DNA of 6,383 nucleotides from an uncultured Verrucomicrobiota bacterium (GCA_937873255.1 CALMVM010000427.1:1-6383); one strand, 5' to 3'; counted from the first letter of the stretch, positions 1 through 5,764 are shown. Program-made: numbers and translations. The notes: generated by a model from the sequence alone, not told the origin.

Positions 1-156
1 GACCACGTCCACGTCGCTTGACGGGTGGGATTCACCCCGCGCGACGCTGCCGAATAGCTTGATGCACCTGATCACGGGATGAGCGCGACCGAAGGCAGCC
101 AGCGCGGGCCGCAGGCTTTCGAGCGTGGGTTTCGGTCTGTCGAGCGTCGTGCTCAT
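1..156 (-). CDS. Nucleotidyltransferase (Pol-beta/MNT-like), N-terminal part, cut by window edge
   Basis: Translating the minus strand from the ATG at 156 gives 52 residues that run off the left edge. Residues 34-42 read LFGSVARGE and residues 46-52 read SSDVDVV. This is the hallmark G-S-x-A-R-G-x(n)-S-D-x-D motif of the DNA polymerase beta nucleotidyltransferase superfamily, where GS contacts the nucleotide triphosphate and D48 and D50 would bind the catalytic metal. An in-frame stop at 190-192 limits the N-terminus, so ATG 156 is the likely start; no good Shine-Dalgarno site precedes it. Small proteins of this kind are often MntA-type antitoxins that modify a HEPN toxin, but stand-alone and kanamycin-nucleotidyltransferase-like members also exist. 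No HEPN gene lies upstream of it in this window, so any partner would be beyond the left edge. Superfamily assignment is firm; the specific role is unknown. Confidence 0.8.
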   Translation of the reverse strand, partial: MSTTLDRPKPTLESLRPALAAFGRAHPVIRCIKLFGSVARGESHPSSDVDVV

Positions 157-488
157 CCGGGATGATTGTACACCCCCACCGGAATCAGGTCACTCACTTT
201 CGCCAAGCATCCCGACAGTTCCTTTATCCGGCTCTTTATCCGGCAACGCCTCGCAAATGGGATCAAATGAGGACCACGAGAGAGCAAGCGGGCAGGGGCC
301 AAACGACCCGCTGCCAGAGCGTGAGAGCAGATGAGAGCACGTCAGATAAACGTAGGAAAAATCGACGTAACTCCTTGCGAACGAGACGCTCTCCCCCATC
401 TTGCTGGCGAGGAAGGGGTTATGCGGCAGATTCGCAATCGCCAGAACGGCGTTGTAACCTACTTTAGTAACCTTGCTTGCCTGAACCG
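157..488. other. Gene-free stretch between nucleotidyltransferase and integrase remnant
   Basis: About 330 bp with no convincing gene on either strand; the open frames here resemble nothing I recognise. Base composition is visibly less GC-rich than the genes from 1313 onward, which fits an imported or decayed segment. It contains a 12-bp tandem duplication at 222-245 and a short palindrome with a direct repeat at 454-472, just upstream of the integrase remnant. It should also hold the promoters of the two divergent genes, but no clear -35/-10 pair is visible. No tRNA-like cloverleaf that could serve as an attachment site was seen. Confidence 0.55.
222..245. repeat. 12-bp tandem direct repeat, two copies
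   Basis: The 11-mer CTTTATCCGGC occurs at 222-232 and again at 234-244, giving a period of 12. The two units differ only in the base after the 11-mer (T in the first, A in the second). It lies in the gene-free stretch upstream of the integrase remnant. It could be a protein-binding site pair, for example an arm-type or regulatory site, or simple replication slippage; the sequence does not decide. Confidence 0.6.
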
Positions 489-749
489 ATGAAAACATCA
501 CTCGCGTCTGAAAAGCCGACCTTTCAAAAAACTGAAGTGCCGTGTCTTTACCGGTATTCATCCAACGGGGTGTACTATGCACTCGTAAAACACGAGGGCA
601 AGCAGAAACGGGCCTCCCTTGAGACCACGGACAAAACTGTCGCCAAGCGCAAGCTCGGCGACTTTCAGCCTGACCTTGGAAAGGTCGATCCATCCGCAGG
701 GCGTCTGACCCTACGAGAACTTTGCGCCCGCTACCTCGCCACGGTTTAA
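489..749 (+). pseudogene. Tyrosine recombinase (phage-type integrase), N-terminal remnant
   Basis: The frame reads MKTSLASEK... followed by a segment of the form VPCLYRY-SNGVYYALVKHEGKQKRASLETTDK, then LTLRELCARYLATV before a TAA. The first part resembles the N-terminal arm-type DNA-binding domain of tyrosine integrases (a short beta sheet with a Y-Y-A-x-V-K strand and a K-x-x-R-A-S-L-x-T turn). The second part resembles the first helix of the SAM-like core-binding domain. The whole catalytic domain with the R-H-R-Y residues is missing, so the gene is inactive. ATG 489 is the conventional start; TTG 477 is also in frame, with a stop at 468-470 just before it. No good ribosome binding site is visible. 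After a one-base shift in the T3A6 run at 745-753, the reading continues K-N-Q-S-P-A, as expected for this family, up to about 766, where transposase sequence takes over. Confidence 0.75.
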
Positions 750-763
750 AAAACCAGTCACCT

Positions 764-1225
764 GCCAAGGGACAACGCTCCTTTGGGCAGGCTCCGCGCA
801 ACCGCGGACGCAACCCTTCGATCTTCGCCGCCATGAGCCCGGCGGGGCTCATGGCCACCATGACCGTGGAAGGCTCCACCAACGTCGAGGTGTTCCTGAT
901 CTATCTGGATCAGGTGCTCTGTCCCGCGTTGCGCCCGGGCCAGACCGTGGTCCTGGACAATCTCTCCGTCCACAAAAACGAGGCGGTCCGCGCCAGAATC
1001 GAAGCCTGCGGCTGCCGCCGGTGGTTCTTGCCCGCCTACCGCCCGGACTTCAACCCCGTCGAACACGCCTTTTCCAAGCTCAAGCGCTTCTTGGGTAAAG
1101 CGAAGGCCCGCGCCCAGGAAACCCTCGAAGCGGCCATCGCTGCCGGCTTGGCCACCCTCACCGCTCAAGACGCCTGTGGCTGGTTCAAACACTGCGAGTT
1201 TCCTCTACCCCTTCATTCATTTTGA
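764..1225 (+). pseudogene. IS630-family DDE transposase, C-terminal remnant
   Basis: The frame ending at the TGA 1223-1225 carries the second half of an IS630-type transposase of the Tc1/mariner-like DDE_3 group. Recognisable blocks are G-Q-A-P-R-N-R-G near the start, AAMSPAGLMATMTVEG, the strand VVLDNLSVHK with the second catalytic Asp codon at 956-958, and the block LPAYRPDFNPVEHAFSKLK with the third acidic residue (Glu) at 1061-1063. The family's usual C-terminus, G-W-F-x-H-C, is also present. IS630 transposases are usually about 330-350 residues; here roughly 150 remain. The helix-turn-helix region and the first catalytic Asp are absent, so it cannot transpose itself. The reading frame is open from 722, but residues before about 764 belong to the integrase remnant. 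The C-terminus looks complete. Confidence 0.85.
830..855. repeat. 11-bp perfect inverted repeat inside the transposase remnant
   Basis: GCCATGAGCCC (830-840) and GGGCTCATGGC (845-855) are perfect reverse complements separated by the four bases GGCG. The hairpin lies within the codons for A-M-S-P-A-G-L-M-A, a conserved strand of the family, so it may be a chance product of the M-S-P...L-M codons. A stable hairpin here could influence translation or transcription of the transposase. Confidence 0.55.
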
Positions 1226-1312
1226 AAATGGCTGTAAAGCCGGGGCGGCACTCCGACAGTGTTCTTGCCCAAAGGTCGAAGATCAAGTAACGCCACAGGG
1301 ACGCTCCCACTT

Positions 1313-2410
1313 ATGTCCTTCCAACTCCGAGACCCCCAATCTTCCGCGTTCCAACTCCTCTCGCTGGGCGAGGTGATGCTCCGCCTCGACCCGGGCGAGG
1401 GCCGTGTGCACACCGCCCGGCAGTTCACCGCGTGGGAGGGCGGGGGAGAGTACAATGTCGCGCGTGGGTTGCGACGGTGCTTCGGATTGAAAACGGCGCT
1501 GGTCTCGGCGTTCGCCGACAACCCGGTGGGGCGTCTGTTGGAAGATTTCATCCTCCAGGGCGGCGTGGACGCCTCGCTCGTGCGCTGGGTCAAGTACGAC
1601 GGCATCGGGCGCGACGTGCGCAACGGGCTCAACTTTACCGAGCGCGGCTTCGGCGTGCGCGGGGCTGTCGGCACGCCCGACCGCGGGCACACGGCCGCCA
1701 GCCAGATGAAGGTCGGCGACATCGACTGGGAACATGTCTTCGGCACGCTGGGCGTGCGGTGGTTCCACACGGGCGGGATCTTTGCCGCGCTCTCCGCGAC
1801 GACGGCGGAGGTCATCGTCGAGGCCGCCAAGGCCGCCAAAAAGCACGGCACGGTGGTTTCCTACGACCTGAACTACCGTCCGAGCCTGTGGAAAAGCATC
1901 GGCGGGCTGAAGAAGGCGCAGGAGGTCAACCGCGAGATCGCCCGTTATGTGGACGTGATGATCGGCAACGAGGAGGATTTCACGGCGAGCCTGGGCTTCG
2001 CCGTCGAGGGCGTGGACGAGAACATCAGCCACGTGCCCATCGAGAGTTTCAAGAAGATGATCGAGACGGCGCGCAAGGATTTCCCCAATTTCCAAGCCGT
2101 GGCGACGACGCTGCGTGCTGTGCAGTCGGCGACGATCAACGACTGGAGCGCGGTGCTCTGGCACGACGGGCAGTTCCACGCATCGCGCGAGTACAAAAAC
2201 TTGGAGATCATGGACCGCGTCGGCGGCGGCGATAGTTTCGCCAGCGGGCTGATCTACGGTTTCCTGATGGACAAGGGCGCGGCGGCGGCCGTCAACTACG
2301 GCGCGGCGCACGGCGCGCTGGCGATGACGACACCCGGCGATACGTCGATGGCGACCCGCGACGAGGTGGAGAAATTGATGCAGGGCGGCAGCGCGCGGGT
2401 GGTGCGCTGA
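1313..2410 (+). CDS. PfkB-family sugar kinase, likely 2-dehydro-3-deoxygluconokinase-like
   Basis: This 365-residue ribokinase/PfkB-fold kinase transfers phosphate from ATP to a sugar or sugar acid in the cytosol. The N-terminal strand LSLGEVMLRLDPG (17-29) and the substrate loop GGGEYNVARGL (43-53) are typical. SYDLNYRPSLW (183-193) is the D-x-N-x-R-P-x-L-W block seen in KDG kinases. IGNEEDF (217-223) corresponds to the N-x-E motif. DRVGGGDSFASG (301-312) is PfkB signature 2, with D307 as the catalytic base and GGG in place of the more usual GAG anion hole. The 2-keto-3-deoxygluconate assignment rests on resemblance and is not certain; fructokinase or another sugar specificity is possible. 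I chose ATG 1313 because the upstream extension to GTG 1259 has no family character; AGGG at 1297-1300 is a weak, rather distant ribosome site. It is convergent with the small lipoprotein gene, 4 bp apart, and has no KDG-pathway neighbour here. Confidence 0.88.
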   Translation: MSFQLRDPQSSAFQLLSLGEVMLRLDPGEGRVHTARQFTAWEGGGEYNVARGLRRCFGLKTALVSAFADNPVGRLLEDFILQGGVDASLVRWVKYDGIGRDVRNGLNFTERGFGVRGAVGTPDRGHTAASQMKVGDIDWEHVFGTLGVRWFHTGGIFAALSATTAEVIVEAAKAAKKHGTVVSYDLNYRPSLWKSIGGLKKAQEVNREIARYVDVMIGNEEDFTASLGFAVEGVDENISHVPIESFKKMIETARKDFPNFQAVATTLRAVQSATINDWSAVLWHDGQFHASREYKNLEIMDRVGGGDSFASGLIYGFLMDKGAAAAVNYGAAHGALAMTTPGDTSMATRDEVEKLMQGGSARVVR

Positions 2411-2414
2411 CGGG

Positions 2415-2651
2415 TCAGCGGATTTTCGTGCCGCGGTCCGGGTCGAGTTCGGGCGGGGCGGACGCTTCGGTGCCGCCGCTCAGGCCGGAACTGGTCGGCC
2501 CGGCGGTGGGGGAGTTCATGGTGTTCATGCCCGGACTGGTCAACGGCGCGCGGTCTTCCGGGATGTCCGCCGTGGCGTTCGGGTCGCTGGTGCATCCGGC
2601 AACGGTAGCCAAACCCGCGAACGCGACGGCGAGCCAGAACGATTTCCTCAT
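2415..2651 (-). CDS. Small predicted lipoprotein of unknown function
   Basis: The predicted precursor has 78 residues and begins MRKSFWLAVAFAGLATVAGC: a basic n-region, a hydrophobic stretch and a lipobox V-A-G-C with the acylated Cys at position 20. The mature part is short (about 58 residues), rich in Ser, Pro, Gly, Thr and Asp, probably unstructured, and ends in DPDRGTKIR. It is likely an exported lipid-anchored protein in the cell envelope; its function is unknown and I recognise no family. An upstream in-frame ATG at 2669 would add MDDSGG, putting two acidic residues before the signal peptide, so I prefer ATG 2651. Neither start has an ideal Shine-Dalgarno; a GGGGG run sits just before 2651. 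It ends 4 bp from the kinase stop and is divergent from the nitroreductase gene, with about 95 bp between their starts. Confidence 0.65.
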   Translation of the reverse strand: MRKSFWLAVAFAGLATVAGCTSDPNATADIPEDRAPLTSPGMNTMNSPTAGPTSSGLSGGTEASAPPELDPDRGTKIR

Positions 2652-2735
2652 GCCCCCGGAATCGTCCATGCTCCGGTGTCCGGTCGCGCGCGGAAGCCGA
2701 TTCGCGTTTGCCTTGTGCGCCGACGCGGGCAGGTT

Positions 2736-2740
2736 GGAGG
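2736..2740 (+). promoter_or_regulatory. Shine-Dalgarno GGAGG of the nitroreductase gene
   Basis: GGAGG lies six bases before the ATG at 2747. It is the strongest ribosome binding site in the window and settles the start in favour of 2747 over the in-frame upstream codon at 2708. Confidence 0.8.
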
Positions 2741-2746
2741 CCGCCC

Positions 2747-3283
2747 ATGGAATTATCCGACGCCATCCTTGCCCGCCGTACGATCAAAGATTTCCGTCCG
2801 GACCCCGTGCCCACCGATGTGCTGGACCGCGCTCTGACGGCCGGTCTGTGGGCGCAAAACCACAAGCTGACCGAACCTTGGAGGTTCACGATCCTCGGCC
2901 CCGAGGCGCACCGGCGACTGGCGGCGGCCTTCGCCGATTCGCAGGGGCCGGAGGCGCGCGCGGAAGCCGAAAAGAAAATCACGGGCAAGCCGCTGGTCGT
3001 GGCCGTCAGCCAGCGGCTCGCCGCCGACGAAAACACGCGGCGGGAAGATTACGCCGCCATCGCCTGCGCGCTGCAAAACATCCAGCTCGCCGCGTGGGCC
3101 GAGGGCCTGGGCATGCAATGGAGCAGCGGCAAGGTCATCCGCCTGGAAAGCATCTATCGTTTGCTCGGCATCGACCGGCAGGGGGAGGAAATCGTGGGGC
3201 TGCTGTTTTTCGGGTATCCCGCACGGGTGCCGGCTGCACCCCGGCGCAAGGGATTGGACGAGGTCACGCGGCGGCTGTCGTGA
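2747..3283 (+). CDS. Nitroreductase-family FMN oxidoreductase (short, YdjA-like)
   Basis: This 178-residue protein of the nitroreductase superfamily would use FMN and NAD(P)H to reduce nitro, quinone or related substrates in the cytosol, as a homodimer if it follows the family. The N-terminal helix with ARRTIKDF (9-16) supplies the R-R-[ST] FMN phosphate contact. WAQNHKLTEPWRF (35-47) matches the A-P-x-H-K-x-x-x-P-W-x-F block of the YdjA subgroup. The helix IACALQNIQLAAWAEGLGMQWSSG (residues 105-128) matches the family segment that ends with FMN-contacting W-x-[ST]-G. Residues 150-158 (VGLLFFGYP) form the usual last core strand. The short length also agrees with YdjA-type proteins. The real substrate cannot be read from sequence. 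It is convergent with the DUF3833 gene, with 14 bp between their ends. Confidence 0.88.
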   Translation: MELSDAILARRTIKDFRPDPVPTDVLDRALTAGLWAQNHKLTEPWRFTILGPEAHRRLAAAFADSQGPEARAEAEKKITGKPLVVAVSQRLAADENTRREDYAAIACALQNIQLAAWAEGLGMQWSSGKVIRLESIYRLLGIDRQGEEIVGLLFFGYPARVPAAPRRKGLDEVTRRLS

Positions 3284-3297
3284 GAAACTTTCGCCAT

Positions 3298-3996
3298 TCA
3301 ATCGCGCCGGAACTGCTCCGTGATCTGCGCGATCTCGACGCCAAACTTGCTGACCGACCCACGGTTGACCATCGTGCGGCCGTCTTCCTGAAGATACATC
3401 CATTGCCGGAGCCGCACGTTGAACAGCGGGTTGCCCGGCTTCAAGGCCACGGTGTATTCCCAACGAAACGCGTTGCCGTACGCCTCACCCGCGCCGTTGC
3501 CGACCACGTCGTTGGCGGTTGCCTCGTAGCGATGGGCGTCTAGGCGGCGGATACGCCAGTGGCGTTCCTGCCGGGTGCCGTCGTCGTAGGTGAAAGTCTG
3601 GTCCAACACGAGCACCCCGCCGTCCAGGTGTCCGTGGCAGTCGGTGGCGAAACGTCTGGCGGGATCGCCCGAGCGGTTCTCGAACACGCCCCAGGAATGG
3701 GTATGGCCCGTGAAATAATCGACCGGGTCGAAGGTCGGTTTCGCGCCCGCGAAATGTTCGGTCGGCACCGAGGCGCAACCGGCGAACGCAAGCACGGTCA
3801 ACGTAAGCAAAAACAGGCCGCCAAAGCGGCCGGTCGCTTCCCGTAACCGGTAGGGATGGCTCTCCGAGCCGTCCGTCGATTTTCCGGCGAGGCGCGTTGT
3901 ACGCACGCGGATCAACCAAGCCAATCGACGGACGGCTCGGAGAGCCATCCCTACCAACGGTTTGGATGCCGCTTCGCGGCGGGTATCCGCGTTCAT
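3298..3996 (-). CDS. DUF3833-type lipoprotein with an N-terminus disrupted by a palindromic repeat
   Basis: Residues from about 50 to 232 match my recollection of the DUF3833 lipoprotein family in length (about 180) and pattern: a hydrophobic stretch GLFLLTLTVLAFAGC (60-74) with Cys74 as the probable lipidation site, then Y-F-T-G (94-97), WGVFENRSG (102-110), FTYDDG (135-140), NDVVGNGAGEAYGNA (162-176), W-M-Y-L-Q-E-D-G (199-206) and S-K-F-G (216-219). It is probably an envelope lipoprotein; its biochemical role is unknown. The ATG at 3996 overlaps the helicase stop as ATGA, suggesting coupling. However, residues 14-50 are encoded by the 107-bp inverted-repeat element, so the signal peptide is preceded by about 59 unusual residues. 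In-frame alternatives are ATG 3948 and GTG 3906, both inside the element, or TTG 3810, inside the hydrophobic core; none has a good ribosome site. The gene is real by family, but its start, and whether it is still expressed, are open. Confidence 0.75.
   Translation of the reverse strand: MNADTRREAASKPLVGMALRAVRRLAWLIRVRTTRLAGKSTDGSESHPYRLREATGRFGGLFLLTLTVLAFAGCASVPTEHFAGAKPTFDPVDYFTGHTHSWGVFENRSGDPARRFATDCHGHLDGGVLVLDQTFTYDDGTRQERHWRIRRLDAHRYEATANDVVGNGAGEAYGNAFRWEYTVALKPGNPLFNVRLRQWMYLQEDGRTMVNRGSVSKFGVEIAQITEQFRRD
3849..3955. repeat. REP/BIME- or MITE-like composite palindrome with 33-bp perfect arms
   Basis: The arm at 3849-3881 and the arm at 3923-3955 are perfect reverse complements over 33 bp, separated by a 41-bp loop (3882-3922). 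Each arm contains its own smaller palindrome, GGCTC-TCC-GAGCC, at 3857-3869 and 3935-3947, extended on both sides by GA(T/C)-type pairing with one G-T wobble. Two REP-like hairpins in opposite orientation form a typical BIME layout. The 41-bp loop has no gene of its own. The element sits between the helicase stop and the lipoprotein signal peptide and is open in the lipoprotein frame. In RNA it would form a very stable stem. No clear target-site duplication is visible at its edges. Other genomic copies cannot be checked from this window. Confidence 0.85.
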
Positions 3997-5756
3997 CGGC
4001 GGTCGCCGGCGGCGAGTTCCACGAGCAGCTTGCGGCCCTTGAAACGGATGCCCGTGAGCTTCTCGCGCACTTCCTCCTCGTGCTCTTGCGCCACGTCCAC
4101 GAGCGATTGTTGCGGCAGGAGGTGGATCAGGCCCACGACTTCCTTGGGCAGACCGGTCACGCCGGCGATCACCCCGACGATGTCGCCGGGGCGGATGTTG
4201 TGCTGCGCGCCGACGTTCATGACCAGCCGGATCATGCCCTTTTCGTGCGACACGGCGGCGGGCGAGCCGTCGGGACGCAAATTGCGCCGGGCGGGGCCTC
4301 TGGGCGCGTAAGATTTGTGGCTGAGCGCGTCGTCGAGGGTCTGGGGTTCGTCCTCGTCGTCGACCTCGAAATGCGGTGGCTCGACCTCCGGCCGCTTCTG
4401 GTGCTGCGCATGACCGGGCGCACCCTGCGACGCGCGGACGGGCGGCGCGGACTCCGCCGGTTTTTCGCCGCCGTCGCTCAGCAAATGGATCAACGCCGAG
4501 GCGATATCCGTCGGCGAATGCCCCGCCTCCAGCCAGCGGTCCACCGCCTCGTCGCGGCGGCGGTAACTGCCGGCTTCCAGCGTTTCGCGCACGCGTTCGA
4601 AAAGCGTCTCGGTGCGGCGTTCCTCCACCTCATCGAGCGACGGCACGCGCTGGCGCTGGATGCGCGCCTTGATGAAACGCTGGATGTTCTGGAGCTTATA
4701 AATCTCGCGCCCCGCGACGAACGTAATCGCCTTGCCCGTCTTGCCCGCGCGTCCGGTGCGGCCGATGCGGTGGACGTAGTCCTCGCCGTCGTGCGGCAGG
4801 TCGTAGTTGAACACGACTTCCACGTCGTCCACGTCGAGCCCGCGCGCGGCCACGTCGGTGGCGACGAGGAACTCGCAGGCGTGGCTGCGGAAGCGTCCCA
4901 TGACGCGTTCGCGCATCGCCTGACTCAGGTCACCGTGGAGCGCCTCGGCGCGGTAGCCGCGCGCGGCGAGATGGCTCGTCAGCTCATCCACCATGATCTT
5001 CGTCGCGCAAAAGACGATGCCCAGCTTCACGTCCTCCAGGTCGAGCAGGCGGCAGAGCACTTCGAGCTTCGAGCGTCGGTCCACCTCGTAATAAACCTGT
5101 TCGATGGCGGGCACGGTGAGCGCCTGCGACTCGATGCGCACCTGCGCCGCGTCGCGCGTGAACCGCCGGATCAAATCGCGGATCACCGGCGGCACCGTGG
5201 CCGAAAAAAGCACCGTCTGCCGCTCGGCGGGGGCCTGGGAGAGGATTTTCTCGATGTCCTCGCGGAAGCCCATGTCGAGCATCCGGTCGGCCTCGTCGAG
5301 CACGACGGTCGTGACCGCGTCGAGCTTGAGCGTGCCGCGTTCCAGATGGTCCATCACGCGGCCCGGCGTGCCGATGATGATCTGCGCGCCGTCGCGCAAC
5401 CCGCGCAGCTGCCGGTCGTACGATGCGCCGCCGTAGATGGGGAGTTCGCGCACGCCTTTCTTGAAGAGGGCGAGCTTCGCCACTTCCTCGGCGACCTGCA
5501 TGGCGAGTTCGCGCGTGGGCAGGAGAATGAGGGCCTGCGGGACGCGCCGTTCGCCCTTGATCTTCTCGATGAGCGGGATGGCGAAGGCCGCTGTCTTGCC
5601 CGAGCCGGTCTGCGATTGGCCGACCACGTCGCGCCCCGAGAGCAGCACGGGGATCGCGGCCGATTGCACCGGCGAGGCTTCCTCGAAGCCCATCCGCGCG
5701 ACGGCCTTGAGGACTTCCGGTGACAGGCCGAGTTCGGCGAAAGGCTTCTTTTCCAC
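3993..5756 (-). CDS. DEAD-box ATP-dependent RNA helicase (DeaD/CsdA-like) with DbpA-type RNA-binding domain
   Basis: This 587-residue helicase unwinds short RNA duplexes using ATP in the cytosol; relatives act in ribosome assembly, RNA decay and cold adaptation. All core motifs are present: Q motif ending at Gln31, motif I SQTGSGKT (48-55), Ia PTRELA (80-85), GG (109-110), Ib TPGR (130-133), II DEAD (154-157), III SAT (185-187), IV IVFC (247-250), V ATDVAARGLD (299-308) and VI HRIGRTGR (329-336). Residues 370-425 are helical and charged, and 430-507 look like a disordered linker rich in Pro, Glu and Asp. Residues 508-582 form the RRM-like DbpA domain that binds structured RNA. The domain order matches DeaD/CsdA better than RhlE, but the specific orthologue is not certain. 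The start is GTG 5756, with no Shine-Dalgarno of its own; a three-codon ORF precedes it. The stop overlaps the next gene's ATG by four bases. Confidence 0.95.
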   Translation of the reverse strand: MEKKPFAELGLSPEVLKAVARMGFEEASPVQSAAIPVLLSGRDVVGQSQTGSGKTAAFAIPLIEKIKGERRVPQALILLPTRELAMQVAEEVAKLALFKKGVRELPIYGGASYDRQLRGLRDGAQIIIGTPGRVMDHLERGTLKLDAVTTVVLDEADRMLDMGFREDIEKILSQAPAERQTVLFSATVPPVIRDLIRRFTRDAAQVRIESQALTVPAIEQVYYEVDRRSKLEVLCRLLDLEDVKLGIVFCATKIMVDELTSHLAARGYRAEALHGDLSQAMRERVMGRFRSHACEFLVATDVAARGLDVDDVEVVFNYDLPHDGEDYVHRIGRTGRAGKTGKAITFVAGREIYKLQNIQRFIKARIQRQRVPSLDEVEERRTETLFERVRETLEAGSYRRRDEAVDRWLEAGHSPTDIASALIHLLSDGGEKPAESAPPVRASQGAPGHAQHQKRPEVEPPHFEVDDEDEPQTLDDALSHKSYAPRGPARRNLRPDGSPAAVSHEKGMIRLVMNVGAQHNIRPGDIVGVIAGVTGLPKEVVGLIHLLPQQSLVDVAQEHEEEVREKLTGIRFKGRKLLVELAAGDRR

Positions 5757-5764
5757 CTGCGTAC

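Larger units (their letters stand above)
764..1250 (+). mobile_element. Truncated IS630-like insertion sequence (right part only)
   Basis: This is the extent of the insertion sequence remnant around the transposase fragment. The left boundary is where integrase-like coding gives way to transposase-like coding, at about 764-770. The right boundary is uncertain and probably lies within some tens of bases after the stop at 1225. Directly around the stop is the perfect short palindrome CATTTT-G-AAAATG (1218-1230), which may belong to the terminal region. No matching inverted repeat or duplicated TA could be identified on the left, as expected if that end was lost by deletion. Confidence 0.5.

Noticed and set aside
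190..882. A 230-residue open frame on the minus strand across the gene-free stretch and integrase remnant
   Set aside because: It crosses the integrase and transposase remnants in antisense and has no recognisable domain. The part over 190-476 was read for possible coding character, but nothing supported it.
1283..2311. A 342-residue open frame on the minus strand opposite the sugar kinase
   Set aside because: It is a reverse-strand shadow of the PfkB kinase with no domain pattern; the kinase on the plus strand shows all its family motifs.
2428..3543. A long plus-strand open frame across the small lipoprotein, nitroreductase and DUF3833 genes
   Set aside because: It runs out of frame through three better supported genes and changes composition with each of them.
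3964..3988. Small hairpin GCCGC-TTC-GCGGC as a terminator for the helicase
   Set aside because: It has a short stem, no T-run follows on the minus strand, and it lies inside the start of the overlapping lipoprotein frame.
3897..5723. A 608-residue open frame on the plus strand opposite the helicase
   Set aside because: It is antisense to a fully conserved DEAD-box helicase, its composition (Arg, Ala, Asp, His and Leu rich) is what the reverse complement of GC-rich codons produces, and no family is recognisable.
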